A stretch of DNA of 64,000 bases from the NCBI GenBank assembly GCA_905221195.1, contig CAJNCF010000003.1:62001-126000 (forward strand). Direction: 5' to 3'. Positions 1-11,435 of this stretch are shown here, piece after piece (position 1 is the stretch's first letter; each line of letters begins with the position of its first letter). The translations under genes and the position numbers were made by a program. The stretch comes from a bacterium. GTDB lineage: Bacteria; Bacillota; Bacilli; Lactobacillales; Streptococcaceae. Under the pieces are notes generated by a model. That model made no database searches and was not told where the DNA came from. It saw only the letters and a list, made by a program, of their open reading frames with translations.

Positions 1-2
1 AC

Positions 3-941
3 CATGGCTACTTTGGAAATATTACAATTCAGTACGCTCTTCAACAGTCACGTAATGTCACAGCCGTTGAAACTCTTAATAAGGTTGGTTTAGACAGAGC
101 CAAAACCTTCCTCAATGGATTAGGTATTGACTATCCAAGCATACACTATGCAAATGCCATTTCAAGTAATACACCTGAATCCAACAAAAAATACGGTGCA
201 AGTAGTGAAAAAATGGCTGCTGCCTATGCAGCTTTTGCTAATGGTGGTATTTATCACAAACCAATGTATATCAATAAAATCGTCTTCAGTGATGGTAGTG
301 AAAAAGAATTTTCAGACGCTGGCACACGAGCTATGAAAGAAACCACTGCCTATATGATGACCGAAATGATGAAAACTGTCTTAGTTTATGGAACTGGACG
401 TGGAGCCTACCTACCATGGCTTCCACAAGCAGGTAAGACAGGTACTTCTAACTATACTGATGACGAAATTGAAAAGCATATCAAGAACACTGGCTACGTA
501 GCTCCAGATGAAATGTTTGTAGGTTATACTCGCAAATATGCAATGGCTGTTTGGACTGGTTACTCAAATCGTCTCACTCCAATCATTGGAGATGGTTTCC
601 TCGTAGCTGGTAGAGTCTATCGATCAATGATGACCTACCTCTCAGAAGATAACCACCCTGGAGATTGGACAATGCCAGATGGCTTATACAGAAATGGAGA
701 GTTTGTCTTCCAAAACGGAGCAAGAAATAGTTGGAATACACCAGCTACACAACAAACACAGTCAGTAGAGAATTCCTCTACAACAACTGAAAGTTCAACT
801 ACTCAAGCAAATACGACGGTTGGGCAACAACCCAATAATGCTCCAGCAACTGATCCAAATCAAGGACAAGCTGGTCAAGCCGTCCAACCAGTACAACCAA
901 CACCACAAAATCCACCAGTTCAACAGCAACCACAACAGTAA
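3..941 (+). CDS. pbp1A: Penicillin-binding protein 1A, C-terminal part (5' end outside window)
   Basis: Bifunctional class A penicillin-binding protein that polymerises and cross-links peptidoglycan at the outer membrane face. Only the last part of the transpeptidase domain and the low-complexity tail are present; the reading frame is open from base 3. The SxN motif (SRN) lies at bases 48-56 and the KTG motif (KTGTS) lies near base 433. The tail is rich in Gln, Pro, Thr and Asn, as in pneumococcal PBP1a. The residue after SRNV is Thr, and the NTGY block lies at bases 486-497; both match substitutions known from beta-lactam-resistant mosaic alleles. A strong terminator follows directly. The catalytic STMK motif and the glycosyltransferase domain are upstream of the window. 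Confidence 0.95.
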   Translation, partial: HGYFGNITIQYALQQSRNVTAVETLNKVGLDRAKTFLNGLGIDYPSIHYANAISSNTPESNKKYGASSEKMAAAYAAFANGGIYHKPMYINKIVFSDGSEKEFSDAGTRAMKETTAYMMTEMMKTVLVYGTGRGAYLPWLPQAGKTGTSNYTDDEIEKHIKNTGYVAPDEMFVGYTRKYAMAVWTGYSNRLTPIIGDGFLVAGRVYRSMMTYLSEDNHPGDWTMPDGLYRNGEFVFQNGARNSWNTPATQQTQSVENSSTTTESSTTQANTTVGQQPNNAPATDPNQGQAGQAVQPVQPTPQNPPVQQQPQQ

Positions 942-946
942 AAAGA

Positions 947-976
947 AAATCCTGAGTTCAAGGCTCAGGATTTTTT
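947..976 (+). terminator. Rho-independent terminator of pbp1A
   Basis: Ten-base arms (AAATCCTGAG and CTCAGGATTT) around a short loop, followed by a T run, six bases after the pbp1A stop codon. Confidence 0.9.
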
Positions 977-1040
977 CTATAATAAAATATATTTCGCAAT
1001 ATTAAAAATAGAATAGCCATCAATCTATTTTCTAGAAACC

Positions 1041-1068
1041 AAAAGAAGTCAGCTAAAAACTAACTTCT
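1041..1068 (-). terminator. Terminator of aliA
   Basis: Nine-base stem (AGAAGTTAG with CTGACTTCT, one mismatch) followed by T residues on the minus strand, just beyond the aliA stop codon. Confidence 0.75.
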
Positions 1069-1076
1069 TTTTTATC

Positions 1077-3056
1077 TTATTTCACATGTTTTGCAAGTTC
1101 TTCTTGCGCTTTTTTATTGGATTCTTCTTTTTCTTTCATCCATTTATCTTGAGCTTTCTGATATTCATCTGCTGTGACTGCCTTGTCTTGAAGTTCAAGG
1201 TATTTGTATCGGAGCGGATCGCTTGTCCCCTTGTTACCTGCGAAAGCGAAAGGTAAAGTAAATGGTACCATCTTAGACAAGATTGGACGTCCTGTACGAG
1301 ATGTCGTTGGAATGACTAGGGCACTATCTGTCAACCAAGCTTGAGCTTCGGCATACTTGTTATAACGTTTTGTAACGTCTGTAGTTTCTTCCCCTGCTTC
1401 ATTGACCATTTTATCATAATCATTGAGACCAACCTTCTTAGCAGCCTCATTCTCTTTTCCTGAATCAAATCCTAGGTAAGTTCTCGTATTTTCCCCTACA
1501 GAAGGCTTAATGATATCAAGATAAGTTGATGGGTCTGAGAAGTCTGGAGACCATCCAACGTTATCAGAAATATCCCAATCCTCACCAGCAGCAGTTTGTG
1601 CAAATAAAGTAACATTAAGCACTTCATCTTTTTGCAATTGTTGAATATCAATAATGACATTATCAGTTCCTAAAGTCGCTTCCAAGGATTGTTTCATAGA
1701 TTGGACACGCTGAACTTTTGTAGTTGCTGTTTGGTCAACAGGCATATCTAGGTGAATTGGGAATTGTACTCCCTCAGCTTGTAGGGCTGATTTGGCTTTA
1801 GCAAATTCTGCCTTGGCTTTCTCTGGATTGTAAAGACCATCTTGTGCATCAGCAAGATTAATATCCTTCCATTCATCCCCATAAGTCACCAATTTTTCTT
1901 TGACCATATCACCAAAATTCTTACCATCTGCTTGGACAAATGTTGGTGGAACAAAGATATTACGCAAGATTTTGCTTGCTCCAGTTTGTCCATTCAGCTG
2001 AGAGGCATAAGCTGTACGGTCAAATCCAAAGGCAATAGCCTGACGGAAATCCTTGTTTAAGAGTGCTTTTTTCGTAGAAGTCTTTTGTTCGTCGCTAGTC
2101 TTAGAAGTATATTTATAGGACTGACGGTCAATGTTTGTTCCTACTACATAAGTCGTAGAGTCCTGTTGCGTATAGACAATATTGTCTTTCATACTCTTCT
2201 CAAGCTCTGCGAAACTTGCACTCGTTGGATAAAGACGAGCTGCTGAAAGGCTACCATCTTTAAAGTTTTCTGCAGGTTTACTAGTATCTTGACCATCCCA
2301 GAATGACAATTTAACTTTGTCAATATGGACATTGTCCTTATCCCAGTAGTTAGGATTTTTAGCAAATTCAACAGCAGATTTGGTTACAATGGATTTCAAC
2401 AAATAAGGACCATTATACAAGATACTACTTGGATCTGTCGCTTTAGCAAAATCATCCCCTTTTGAGTTCAAAAACTCTTCATTAACTGGTGCCAAGACAC
2501 CCATTGTTGTTTTAGAATTCCAAAAACTTTCAGGTTTGTTCAAAGTATATTGGACTGTTTGATCGTCAAGGGCTTTAATCCCAACTTGAGAGAAATCTTT
2601 ATTTTCCCCTTTAGCGTAGGCGTCCAAACCTTTAATTGAATCTTGTACCAAGTAAAGGGCTTCTGATTTCTTATCTGTTGCATATTTAAGACCTGTTACA
2701 AAGTCTTGAGCCTTAACAGGAGCATACTCTTCTCCCTCAGATGTATACCACTTGGCGTCCTGACGAATCTTATAAGTATAAGTCAAGCCATCCTTAGAAA
2801 CTGACCAGTCCTCTGCCATTGAGGGAATAAGGTTCCCGTATTTATCATTTTCAAGCAATCCATCAATCACATTACTAGTAATGTCAGCAGTCGCTGCCTT
2901 ACCAGTTGTTAAGTAGTTAAGATTATCTGGGTCTGTCTCGTAGGTAAATGCAAAAGTCTGCTCACCTTTAGCACCAGAACCACCAGAACAAGCCGCTAAG
3001 ACACCTGCAGCTAATAAAGTTACTCCCGCAAGAGCCAATACTTTCCTTGTTTTCAT
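1077..3056 (-). CDS. aliA: Oligopeptide-binding lipoprotein AliA
   Basis: Substrate-binding lipoprotein (SBP family 5) that captures oligopeptides for the Ami permease on the outer membrane face. The N-terminus has a lipoprotein signal with the lipobox around LAAC. The body closely matches pneumococcal AliA, including the ending in AKHVK. The frame is open 18 codons further upstream, but the ATG at 3056 is chosen because AAGGAG lies six bases before it and the signal peptide starts there (MKTRK); the product is then 659 residues. It lies next to pbp1A, the usual right border of the cps locus. Paralogues aliD and aliC follow in tandem on the same strand. Confidence 0.93.
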   Translation of the reverse strand: MKTRKVLALAGVTLLAAGVLAACSGGSGAKGEQTFAFTYETDPDNLNYLTTGKAATADITSNVIDGLLENDKYGNLIPSMAEDWSVSKDGLTYTYKIRQDAKWYTSEGEEYAPVKAQDFVTGLKYATDKKSEALYLVQDSIKGLDAYAKGENKDFSQVGIKALDDQTVQYTLNKPESFWNSKTTMGVLAPVNEEFLNSKGDDFAKATDPSSILYNGPYLLKSIVTKSAVEFAKNPNYWDKDNVHIDKVKLSFWDGQDTSKPAENFKDGSLSAARLYPTSASFAELEKSMKDNIVYTQQDSTTYVVGTNIDRQSYKYTSKTSDEQKTSTKKALLNKDFRQAIAFGFDRTAYASQLNGQTGASKILRNIFVPPTFVQADGKNFGDMVKEKLVTYGDEWKDINLADAQDGLYNPEKAKAEFAKAKSALQAEGVQFPIHLDMPVDQTATTKVQRVQSMKQSLEATLGTDNVIIDIQQLQKDEVLNVTLFAQTAAGEDWDISDNVGWSPDFSDPSTYLDIIKPSVGENTRTYLGFDSGKENEAAKKVGLNDYDKMVNEAGEETTDVTKRYNKYAEAQAWLTDSALVIPTTSRTGRPILSKMVPFTLPFAFAGNKGTSDPLRYKYLELQDKAVTADEYQKAQDKWMKEKEESNKKAQEELAKHVK

Positions 3057-3255
3057 AAACTTCTCCTTCATTTTTCTATCCATTATAGCCTCTTTTTCAA
3101 ACATTGTCAACAGAATTTTCAGAATCTTTGAAAATTATTTTTTAAACATCTTGTTTGCAAAAATATGAATAATAACAAAAATCCTCAACTACTTTAGATA
3201 GTCAAGGATTGATCAATTATATTTCTGAATAGATACTGTAAGCAGTTTGATTTGT

Positions 3256-3430
3256 TTAATCTAACTCATTTCTTACACACTGCAAGGCTACTCCAATGAC
3301 TTGGTGCATATCATAATAACGATAGTGTCCTATCTTTCTCTGTATAATCTTTGATTAATTTTTCGTAGATGTCTGTACCTACAAGAGATGTCTCCTGTTC
3401 TTGCAAATTTTCAGGAGTTTTGCCATTTAA
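3256..3430 (-). pseudogene. Degenerate coding remnant between aliA and aliD
   Basis: Minus-strand translation gives a protein-like stretch (containing NGKTPENLQEQ and GTDIYEKLIKDYTEKD), a frameshift near 3320, then a second stretch (YYDMHQVIGVALQ) ending at a stop at 3256. It is cut at its upstream side by a BOX-like repeat. The family is not recognised. The amino-acid composition and lack of stops suggest the tail of a broken gene, perhaps left from an earlier content of this locus. It could also be chance coding potential. Confidence 0.4.
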
Positions 3431-3491
3431 TACTCTTTGAAAATCTCTTCAAACCACGGCAAGGCGAAGCTGATGTGGTTTGAAGAGTATA
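3430..3491. repeat. Short BOX-like repeat (boxA with inverted boxA end)
   Basis: Begins ATACTCTTTGAAAATC and ends in the inverted counterpart GTTTGAAGAGTAT, with the boxA core GGCAAGGCGAAGCTGA between. This is a rearranged or minimal BOX element of the pneumococcal type. It abuts the coding remnant. The rest of the gap (3057-3255 and 3492-3614) shows nothing else I recognise. Confidence 0.75.
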
Positions 3492-3614
3492 AGTTGTGTA
3501 CAAAACTAATAAAGTTAGTAATAGACTTACGATAACAAGACAATATTTACATAGTTTTGACTGGACTTTCAAATAATATAGACAAAATTAGAAATGTAAT
3601 GAGTAAATTAAATC

Positions 3615-3647
3615 AAAAAGACAAGCATCATAAATGATGATTGTCTT
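3615..3647 (-). terminator. Terminator of aliD
   Basis: Fourteen-base arms AAGACAATCATCAT and ATGATGCTTGTCTT with two mismatches and a loop of two bases, followed by TTT on the minus strand, downstream of aliD. Confidence 0.8.
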
Positions 3648-3684
3648 CATAGAATACTTCCCTTTTCGGAAAAACTATTGTATC

Positions 3685-5643
3685 TTATTTCACATGATTT
3701 TCTGCTTCTTTTTGAGCTTTTTCGATTGCTTTTTTGCTTTCTTGCTCCCATTTAGTCTTGGCTTCTTCATACTGTTTAGTCGTAACAGTATCTTTTTGCA
3801 GTTTCATATACTTATAGTTATAACCATCACCCTTGATACCGACCAATGAGTATCCTCTTGTAAATGGTATCACTTTGGTCACAGAAGCAGTCCCTCCTCC
3901 TGACATTGCTGACATAATAAGAGAGTTATCAATCATCCAAGCCTGTGCTTCAGCATATTTCTCATAGCGTTTACTTACATCTTTATTTTCACTATCCGCA
4001 TCTTTGAGCATTTTAGTGTAAGTATCCAAACCTAGGCTAGCAATCTTAGCTTTATCTTCCTGGGCATCTAGACCAAAAATCTTGAGATAGAATCCATCCT
4101 CTGCATTGAAAGGATTGAGGTAAGTAGATGGATCCTGATAATCCGCTACCCAACCATCAAAACTTAAATCATAATCTCTTGCATTGGGAGTAGGAGCCAA
4201 GAAGGCTACATTATTGTACTCATCTGTAGAGAGTTGCTGAACGTCAATAACAAGATTATCAGCACCTAAAACAGACTCAAGAGTCTGTTTCACAGAATTC
4301 ATACCAGTCACAGCATTTTTATTTGTCTGATCAACAGCTATATCCAAGTGAATTGGGAAGGTCACACCTTGACTTGCCAAGTCTTTTTTGGCTTCTGCAA
4401 ATTTTGCTTGGGCTTTTTCTTTGTTAAAATAGGCATCCTGCGCATCTGCTAGGTTCATACCTGCCCACTCTGTTCCGTAGTTGACCAATTTAGAAGCAAC
4501 TACTTCTCCAAAGGTCTTGTCTCCAACTTGGACAAATGTAGGAGGCACTAGGGTGTTACGAAGGGTCTTGCCAGCTGCTTCTTCCCCATTTGACTGAGCA
4601 GAATAGGCTGTGCGGTCCAAGGCAAAGTTCACCGCTTGGCGGAAGTTCTTGTTCAAGACAGCTGACTCAGTTGACTTCTTCTGCTCATCTGTCGTTTTAG
4701 ATGTATGGTTGTAAGCCTTACGATTGACGTTGAAATTGAAGTACCAAGAAGTCTTGTCCTGCAAGCTATAGACGATATTATCCTTATATTTTTCCTTGGT
4801 CTTGGCGAAGTTAGAACTATTTGGATAAACCCCAGCGATAGAATAAGCTCCACTTTCAAAGTTACGGATAGTCAATTCTTGGTCTGAACCATCAAAGTAA
4901 GCCAATTTCACGTGTTCAATTGATACTTTGTCATGATCGTAGTAATGCGGATTTTTCACATACTCAATCGATGATTTCGATGTAAAATCTTTTAACAAAT
5001 AAGGTCCGCTGTAGAGAATGCTATCTGGAGATAGGGTCCCAAAATCTTTCCCTTTTGAATTTAGAAACTCTTCATTTACTGGGAAAAGAATACTGTTGGT
5101 TGTTTTTGAATTCCAGTAAGGTTCTGGGCGTGTCAAAGTATACTCAACAGTCTGGTCGTCAATGGCCTTCACACCAACCTTAGAAAAGTCAGAATCCGCT
5201 CCTGTAATATAATCATTCAAGCCCTTAATCGAGTTTTGAATCAAGTCAACGGCCTGTGATTTATTATCCACTGCGTACTTAATACCCGTCACAAAATCTT
5301 GTGCCTTGACTGGGGCATACTCTTCACCGTCAGCCGTGAACCATTTGGCATCTTTTCTCAATTTATAGGTATAAGTCAAACCGTCTCTCGAAACAGACCA
5401 GTCTTCCGCCAAAGATGGAACTAGATTTCCGTGATTGTCATTCTCAAGCAAACCATCAACTAGGTTAGTTATAGTTGATGTATTGTCAGCGTAGTAGTCT
5501 AATAAATAGTTAAATGTAGTTGGATTTCCACTAAAGGTTGATGAGTAAGTTTTTGTATCTGAACCTGATTGACCGCAAGCAACTAAAAGCAAAGCAGCCG
5601 CAAAGGTCAAGCCTGCGCTAAGGACACGCTTTTTGGTATTCAT
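3685..5643 (-). CDS. aliD: Oligopeptide-binding lipoprotein, AliD type (AliB-like ORF2)
   Basis: Second of three tandem SBP family 5 lipoproteins. A signal peptide with lipobox LLVAC starts the protein, and the ATG has AAAGGAG about eight bases upstream. At 652 residues it aligns with AliA along its length (LVDGLLENDNHGNLVPSLAEDW, the YTLTRPEPYWNSKTT region, and an HVK ending). By position (dexB, aliC, aliD, aliA) it matches AliB-like ORF2 of non-encapsulated pneumococci and relatives, where these genes replace cps genes. It probably delivers peptides to the Ami permease, since no permease is encoded nearby. The aliC/aliD naming depends on gene order; the family assignment is secure. Confidence 0.85.
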   Translation of the reverse strand: MNTKKRVLSAGLTFAAALLLVACGQSGSDTKTYSSTFSGNPTTFNYLLDYYADNTSTITNLVDGLLENDNHGNLVPSLAEDWSVSRDGLTYTYKLRKDAKWFTADGEEYAPVKAQDFVTGIKYAVDNKSQAVDLIQNSIKGLNDYITGADSDFSKVGVKAIDDQTVEYTLTRPEPYWNSKTTNSILFPVNEEFLNSKGKDFGTLSPDSILYSGPYLLKDFTSKSSIEYVKNPHYYDHDKVSIEHVKLAYFDGSDQELTIRNFESGAYSIAGVYPNSSNFAKTKEKYKDNIVYSLQDKTSWYFNFNVNRKAYNHTSKTTDEQKKSTESAVLNKNFRQAVNFALDRTAYSAQSNGEEAAGKTLRNTLVPPTFVQVGDKTFGEVVASKLVNYGTEWAGMNLADAQDAYFNKEKAQAKFAEAKKDLASQGVTFPIHLDIAVDQTNKNAVTGMNSVKQTLESVLGADNLVIDVQQLSTDEYNNVAFLAPTPNARDYDLSFDGWVADYQDPSTYLNPFNAEDGFYLKIFGLDAQEDKAKIASLGLDTYTKMLKDADSENKDVSKRYEKYAEAQAWMIDNSLIMSAMSGGGTASVTKVIPFTRGYSLVGIKGDGYNYKYMKLQKDTVTTKQYEEAKTKWEQESKKAIEKAQKEAENHVK

Positions 5644-5755
5644 CTTCTTTCTCCTTTATGTTAGTTTTTATAACATAAGTTTATTTTACCAAATTAGTAG
5701 GGATTTGTAAAGTTAATTGAATTTCTAGAATGGAAGTTTATAAACTCTAGGCATT

Positions 5756-5801
5756 AAAAAAACAAAGGATTTCTGTCTTTCATACAGTCCTCCCTTGTTT
5801 T
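5756..5801 (-). terminator. Terminator of aliC
   Basis: Minus-strand stem made from AACAAGG and CCTTTGTT plus an inner CTGT/ACAG pairing, followed by seven T residues, between aliC and aliD. It suggests aliC and aliD are mainly separate transcripts. Confidence 0.75.
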
Positions 5802-5848
5802 TATACGATTTATTAACTAAAAAACCATTTGTAGAAATGAGCCTAGAC

Positions 5849-7816
5849 TCATTTTACGTGTTTTTCTAAATCCTTTTGATACTGAGCATTCGATTCTAGT
5901 TTTTCCTTTTGCCACTTCTTGAGAGCTGCCTCATACTCTTTCGTTGTGACAATATCATTTTGAAGTTCCATTCCTTTAAAAATAAATGGATCCCCTTTGA
6001 TACCAACTTGTGAATAAGCTTTAGTAAATGGCACAGCACGACTTACCATAGGAGAACCTCCTGAAGACGCCACTGGAATAAGGAGAGAACTATCTGTTAC
6101 CCAAGCTTGAGCCTTAGCATATTTCTCATAACGTTTATCAAGATTGGTCGTCTCAGAAGCAGCATCGTCCAAGAGCTTCTTGTATTCATCCAAGCCAACT
6201 TTCGCCATGACTTCAGGATCCTTGCCCTTTGTTATACCTAGGTGTTTCAAGGCAGAACCCTTCTTAGCATCTAAAATATTGAGATAGGTTGCTGGGTCTT
6301 GGTAATCTGGCCCCCAACCTGTTCCGTTCAAATCATAATCTTTTTGAGTTGGCACTTTTGCTTGGGAAGTAATACTTTCCTTCTCATTATCTGTCATTTG
6401 AAGAACATCTACAATGACATTATCAGAACCAAGCGTTTCTTCAATCGATTGTTTTAATGAATTTGTCTGTTGAACTGCAACTACATCTGTCTGTTCTACT
6501 GGTACATCCAAATGAATCGGGAAACTTACTCCCTTGCTTTGCAATTCTAACTTCGCTTTCTCAAATGCTGATTTGGCCTTCGTAGGATTGTAAATTGTAT
6601 CCTTACCATCTGTGAGAGTTACATCTTTCCACTGTTCTCCATATTTCAGTAGTTCATCCTGAGCCAGCTGTCCGAAGGTCTTCCCTGCTACCTGAACATA
6701 ATTATCTGGCACTAGACTATTACGAATAATCTTATCCGCACCTTCTTCACCGTTTAATTGAGCTGTATAGGCGTGACGATTGAAGGCAAAATTAATCGCT
6801 TGACGGAAATTTTTATTCAGCATAGCTTCTTTGGTAGAAAGTTTTTGTCCTTCATCTGTCTTGGCTGTTTTATTATATGATTGACGATTTACATTAAAAG
6901 TAAAGTAGTAGCTAGTTGCTTCCTGAGGGCTATAAATAATCTGATCGCCATATTTCTCTTTGGTAGAAGCAAAACTTGAACTATTTGGGAAAAGTCTCGC
7001 TGTATTATATGCTCCTGTAGCGAAACTACGGATAAGAGACTCTTGATCTGAACCGTCATAGAATGTTAATTTTACATTATCAATCTTGACATTTTCCTTA
7101 TCCCAATAGTTAGGATTTTTTTCATACTCAATCACAGATTTAGAAATCAAAGATTTCAAAAAATATGGGCCGTTGTAAAGAATACTTGATGGAGTTGGCG
7201 CTCCGTAATCCTTACCAGTTGCATTCAAAAACTCTTCATTTACAGGAAGCATGGTTGCAGTGGTTACTTTAGAGTTCCAAAAACTTTCTGGTTTATTAAG
7301 GGTATATTCTACCGTATAATCATCAAGAGCTTTAACACCTACAGTTGAAAAATCATTGGTCTCACCACTAACATAGGCCTCCAGACCTTTGATTGATTTT
7401 TCAATCAAAGAAAGACCATCTGACTTACCATCTGCTGCATGTTTCAGACCTGTAACAAAGTCCTGTGCCTTAACTTCTGCATACTCCTCTCCTTCAGAAG
7501 TGTACCACTTCACACCCTTACGAAGTTTGTAAGTATAAGTCAAACCATCAGCTGAAACAGTCCAATCCTCTGCTAAAGACGGAACAAGATTCCCATATTT
7601 ATCATTTTCTAAAAGACCATCAACAACATTACCAATCACGTCAGAGGTTGAACTTTTACTCGTAATGCTATAATCCAAGGAAGACGGATCTACTGCATAG
7701 ACATAAGAAAAACTCCTCGGGGCATCTGCTTTCTTATCACTTTTCCCACAAGCCGTTAAAAGAAGGACTGCACTCATCGTTAATCCTGCTCCTAAAATCC
7801 ACTTTTTCGATTTCAT
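5849..7816 (-). CDS. aliC: Oligopeptide-binding lipoprotein, AliC type (AliB-like ORF1)
   Basis: SBP family 5 lipoprotein of 655 residues with a lipoprotein signal ending LLLTAC. The ATG at 7816 (MKSKKW) is preferred over an in-frame TTG two codons upstream because AAAGGAG sits seven bases before it. It shares the family pattern with AliA and AliD (GNVVDGLLENDKYGNLVPSL, NKPESFWNSK, and a KHVK ending). It is the first gene after dexB, the position of AliB-like ORF1 in null-capsule strains. Family knowledge says such proteins bind short peptides and influence competence and colonisation. The peptide specificity cannot be read from sequence. Confidence 0.85.
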   Translation of the reverse strand: MKSKKWILGAGLTMSAVLLLTACGKSDKKADAPRSFSYVYAVDPSSLDYSITSKSSTSDVIGNVVDGLLENDKYGNLVPSLAEDWTVSADGLTYTYKLRKGVKWYTSEGEEYAEVKAQDFVTGLKHAADGKSDGLSLIEKSIKGLEAYVSGETNDFSTVGVKALDDYTVEYTLNKPESFWNSKVTTATMLPVNEEFLNATGKDYGAPTPSSILYNGPYFLKSLISKSVIEYEKNPNYWDKENVKIDNVKLTFYDGSDQESLIRSFATGAYNTARLFPNSSSFASTKEKYGDQIIYSPQEATSYYFTFNVNRQSYNKTAKTDEGQKLSTKEAMLNKNFRQAINFAFNRHAYTAQLNGEEGADKIIRNSLVPDNYVQVAGKTFGQLAQDELLKYGEQWKDVTLTDGKDTIYNPTKAKSAFEKAKLELQSKGVSFPIHLDVPVEQTDVVAVQQTNSLKQSIEETLGSDNVIVDVLQMTDNEKESITSQAKVPTQKDYDLNGTGWGPDYQDPATYLNILDAKKGSALKHLGITKGKDPEVMAKVGLDEYKKLLDDAASETTNLDKRYEKYAKAQAWVTDSSLLIPVASSGGSPMVSRAVPFTKAYSQVGIKGDPFIFKGMELQNDIVTTKEYEAALKKWQKEKLESNAQYQKDLEKHVK

Positions 7817-7929
7817 AACCAAACTCCTTTAGTAATATGTTATTTCCACCATTATACTCTATTTTATTCTAAATGCAAGAGCTTTCGACAGATTTTTTAG
7901 AAAATTCTAACAGATGTTATTCAAAAACA

Positions 7930-8051
7930 TTTCAGTTGTAGATAGAGCACTCAAATCACATCTTTGATGTCGGATAAATAGCTGACCGAGCTAAAGCATA
8001 TCTACAGTATCCAAGGATGACCTTGTTTGAGAAGTTTTTTGAAGAGTACTA
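7930..8051. repeat. Degenerate BOX element between dexB and aliC
   Basis: The left part resembles the inner BOX sequence (TTGTAGATAGAGC) and the right part ends GTTTGAGAAGTTTTTTGAAGAGTACT, a decayed boxA end. The middle is diverged. It lies in the 277-base gap between aliC and dexB, upstream of aliC. Confidence 0.5.
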
Positions 8052-8052
8052 T

Positions 8053-8087
8053 AAAAAAGAACCTCAGCCCCAAAAGCTGAAGATTCT
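8053..8087 (-). terminator. Terminator of dexB
   Basis: Stem AGAATCTTCAGC with GCTGAGGTTCT, followed by a T6 run on the minus strand, seven bases beyond the dexB stop codon. Confidence 0.85.
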
Positions 8088-8093
8088 CTAGCT

Positions 8094-9713
<1,620 letters not shown>

Positions 9714-9738
9714 TCATTATTTTCATAATCTATAGTCT

Positions 9739-9767
9739 ATGATAGCGCTTTTCAGAATTTCATGCAA
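9739..9767 (-). promoter_or_regulatory. Promoter of dexB
   Basis: On the minus strand TTGCAT (9762-9767) and TATCAT (9739-9744) are separated by 17 bases, about 35 bases upstream of the dexB start. Confidence 0.65.
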
Positions 9768-9776
9768 GCGTTTGCC
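9762..9776 (-). promoter_or_regulatory. Candidate CcpA operator (cre) overlapping the dexB -35 box
   Basis: ATGCAAGCGTTTGCC matches the cre consensus WTGNAANCGNWNNCW at all but the last position. It overlaps the -35 hexamer, where bound CcpA would block RNA polymerase. This fits a gene for use of a secondary sugar polymer. Confidence 0.6.
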
Positions 9777-9856
9777 TAATCTTTTTACTTTCTTTTTTAA
9801 CTCCATAGTTTCCTAACTTCCAATTTTTTATTATAATAGAGGTCAGAGGTAAAAAA

Positions 9857-11341
9857 ATGAAAAAACAAGCTTTTAGTTCTGAACAATATTTGAATCTACA
9901 GCGCGACCATATCTTGGAGCGCATTAATCAATTTGACGGCAAACTCTACTTGGAGTTTGGTGGTAAAATGTTAGAAGATTTCCACGCTGCTCGTGTCCTT
10001 CCTGGTTATGAACCTGACAACAAAATCAAGCTCTTGCAAGAATTGAAAGAGCAGGTTGAGGTTGTGATTGCTATTAATGCAAGTAACATCGAACATTCTA
10101 AAGCACGTGGTGACTTGGGCATTTCTTATGACCAAGAAGTTCTTCGTTTGATTGATAAATTCAATGAATTGGGAATTTTTGTTGGCTCTGTTGTCATCAC
10201 ACAGTACGCTGGCCAACCAGCTGCAGATGCCTTCCGCAACCAGCTCGAGAAAAACGGAATTGATTCTTATCTTCATTATCCAATCAAAGGATATCCGACT
10301 GATATGGATCATATCATTTCTCCAGAAGGAATGGGGAAAAACGACTATATCAAAACCAGTCGCAACTTAATCGTCGTAACCGCTCCTGGACCTGGTTCTG
10401 GAAAATTGGCTACTTGTATGTCCAATATGTACCACGACCAAATCAATGGTATCAAGTCTGGTTACGCTAAATTTGAAACCTTCCCAGTTTGGAATCTTCC
10501 CCTTCATCATCCAGTCAACTTGGCCTACGAGGCTGCCACAGCTGACCTTGATGATGTCAACATGATTGACCCTTTCCATCTCCAAACCTACGGAGAAACC
10601 ACTGTCAACTACAACCGTGATATCGAAATCTTCCCTGTGCTCAAACGTATGTTGGAACGCATTCTTGGTAAATCTCCATACGCTTCTCCGACAGATATGG
10701 GTGTCAACATGGTTGGTTTCGCTATTACAGATAATGAGGCTGCTATCGAAGCCTCTAAACAAGAAATTATCCGTCGCTACTATCAGACTGTTCTTGATTT
10801 CAAAGCCGAAAAAGTGGGCGAATCTGCTGTCAAGAAAATTGAGTTGCTCATGAACGACCTCGGTATCACACCTGCAGACCGCAAGGTTGCTGTCGTTGCC
10901 CGTCAAAAAGCAGAAGAAACTGGCGGACCAGCCCTAGCCCTTGAATTACCAAATGGGGAAATCGTCACTGGTAAGAACTCAGAACTCTTTGGCCCAACAG
11001 CTGCTACCTTGATCAATGCCATCAAGAAATCAGCTGATATTGCCAAGGAAGTAAAACTAATCGAGCCTGAAGTTGTTAAGCCAATCCAAGGTCTTAAAAT
11101 CGATCATCTCGGTAGCCGCAATCCACGCCTGCATTCAAATGAAATCCTAATTGCACTTGCCATCACAGCTACAGAAAATCCTGATGCTGCTCGTGCTATG
11201 GAAGAACTTGGCAACCTCAAAGGAAGCGAAGCCCACTCAACCATCATCTTGACAGATGAAGACAAAAATGTCCTTCGTAAATTGGGTATCAACGTAACCT
11301 TTGACCCATACTACCAATACGACCGCTTGTATCGTAAATAA
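9857..11341 (+). CDS. UPF0371 (DUF1846) family protein
   Basis: A 494-residue cytoplasmic protein matching the DUF1846/UPF0371 family, which sits at this position in pneumococci. The start [19 protein letters not shown] and the internal [17 protein letters not shown] segment are typical; the latter resembles a nucleotide-binding loop. The biochemical role is not known to me. The ATG follows AGAGGTAAAAAA, and a TATAAT box lies just upstream at about 9832. It is divergent from dexB and has its own terminator before luxS. Confidence 0.85.
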   Translation: MKKQAFSSEQYLNLQRDHILERINQFDGKLYLEFGGKMLEDFHAARVLPGYEPDNKIKLLQELKEQVEVVIAINASNIEHSKARGDLGISYDQEVLRLIDKFNELGIFVGSVVITQYAGQPAADAFRNQLEKNGIDSYLHYPIKGYPTDMDHIISPEGMGKNDYIKTSRNLIVVTAPGPGSGKLATCMSNMYHDQINGIKSGYAKFETFPVWNLPLHHPVNLAYEAATADLDDVNMIDPFHLQTYGETTVNYNRDIEIFPVLKRMLERILGKSPYASPTDMGVNMVGFAITDNEAAIEASKQEIIRRYYQTVLDFKAEKVGESAVKKIELLMNDLGITPADRKVAVVARQKAEETGGPALALELPNGEIVTGKNSELFGPTAATLINAIKKSADIAKEVKLIEPEVVKPIQGLKIDHLGSRNPRLHSNEILIALAITATENPDAARAMEELGNLKGSEAHSTIILTDEDKNVLRKLGINVTFDPYYQYDRLYRK

Positions 11342-11348
11342 AGATTTG

Positions 11349-11374
11349 AACCTCTCCACCCTCGGAGAGGTTTT
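11349..11374 (+). terminator. Terminator of the UPF0371 gene
   Basis: Nine-base arms AACCTCTCC and GGAGAGGTT with a short loop, then TTCTCT, seven bases after the stop codon. Confidence 0.8.
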
Positions 11375-11435
11375 CTCTCTGCCTCAGGAGCCAGCTTTAT
11401 GTTATAATGAAAAGAGAAAACTGAAAGGATTTACC

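Noticed and set aside
10367..10906. Antisense open frame of 179 codons in the UPF0371 gene
   Set aside because: Fully inside a conserved gene; composition is the mirror of its codons and no motif is seen.
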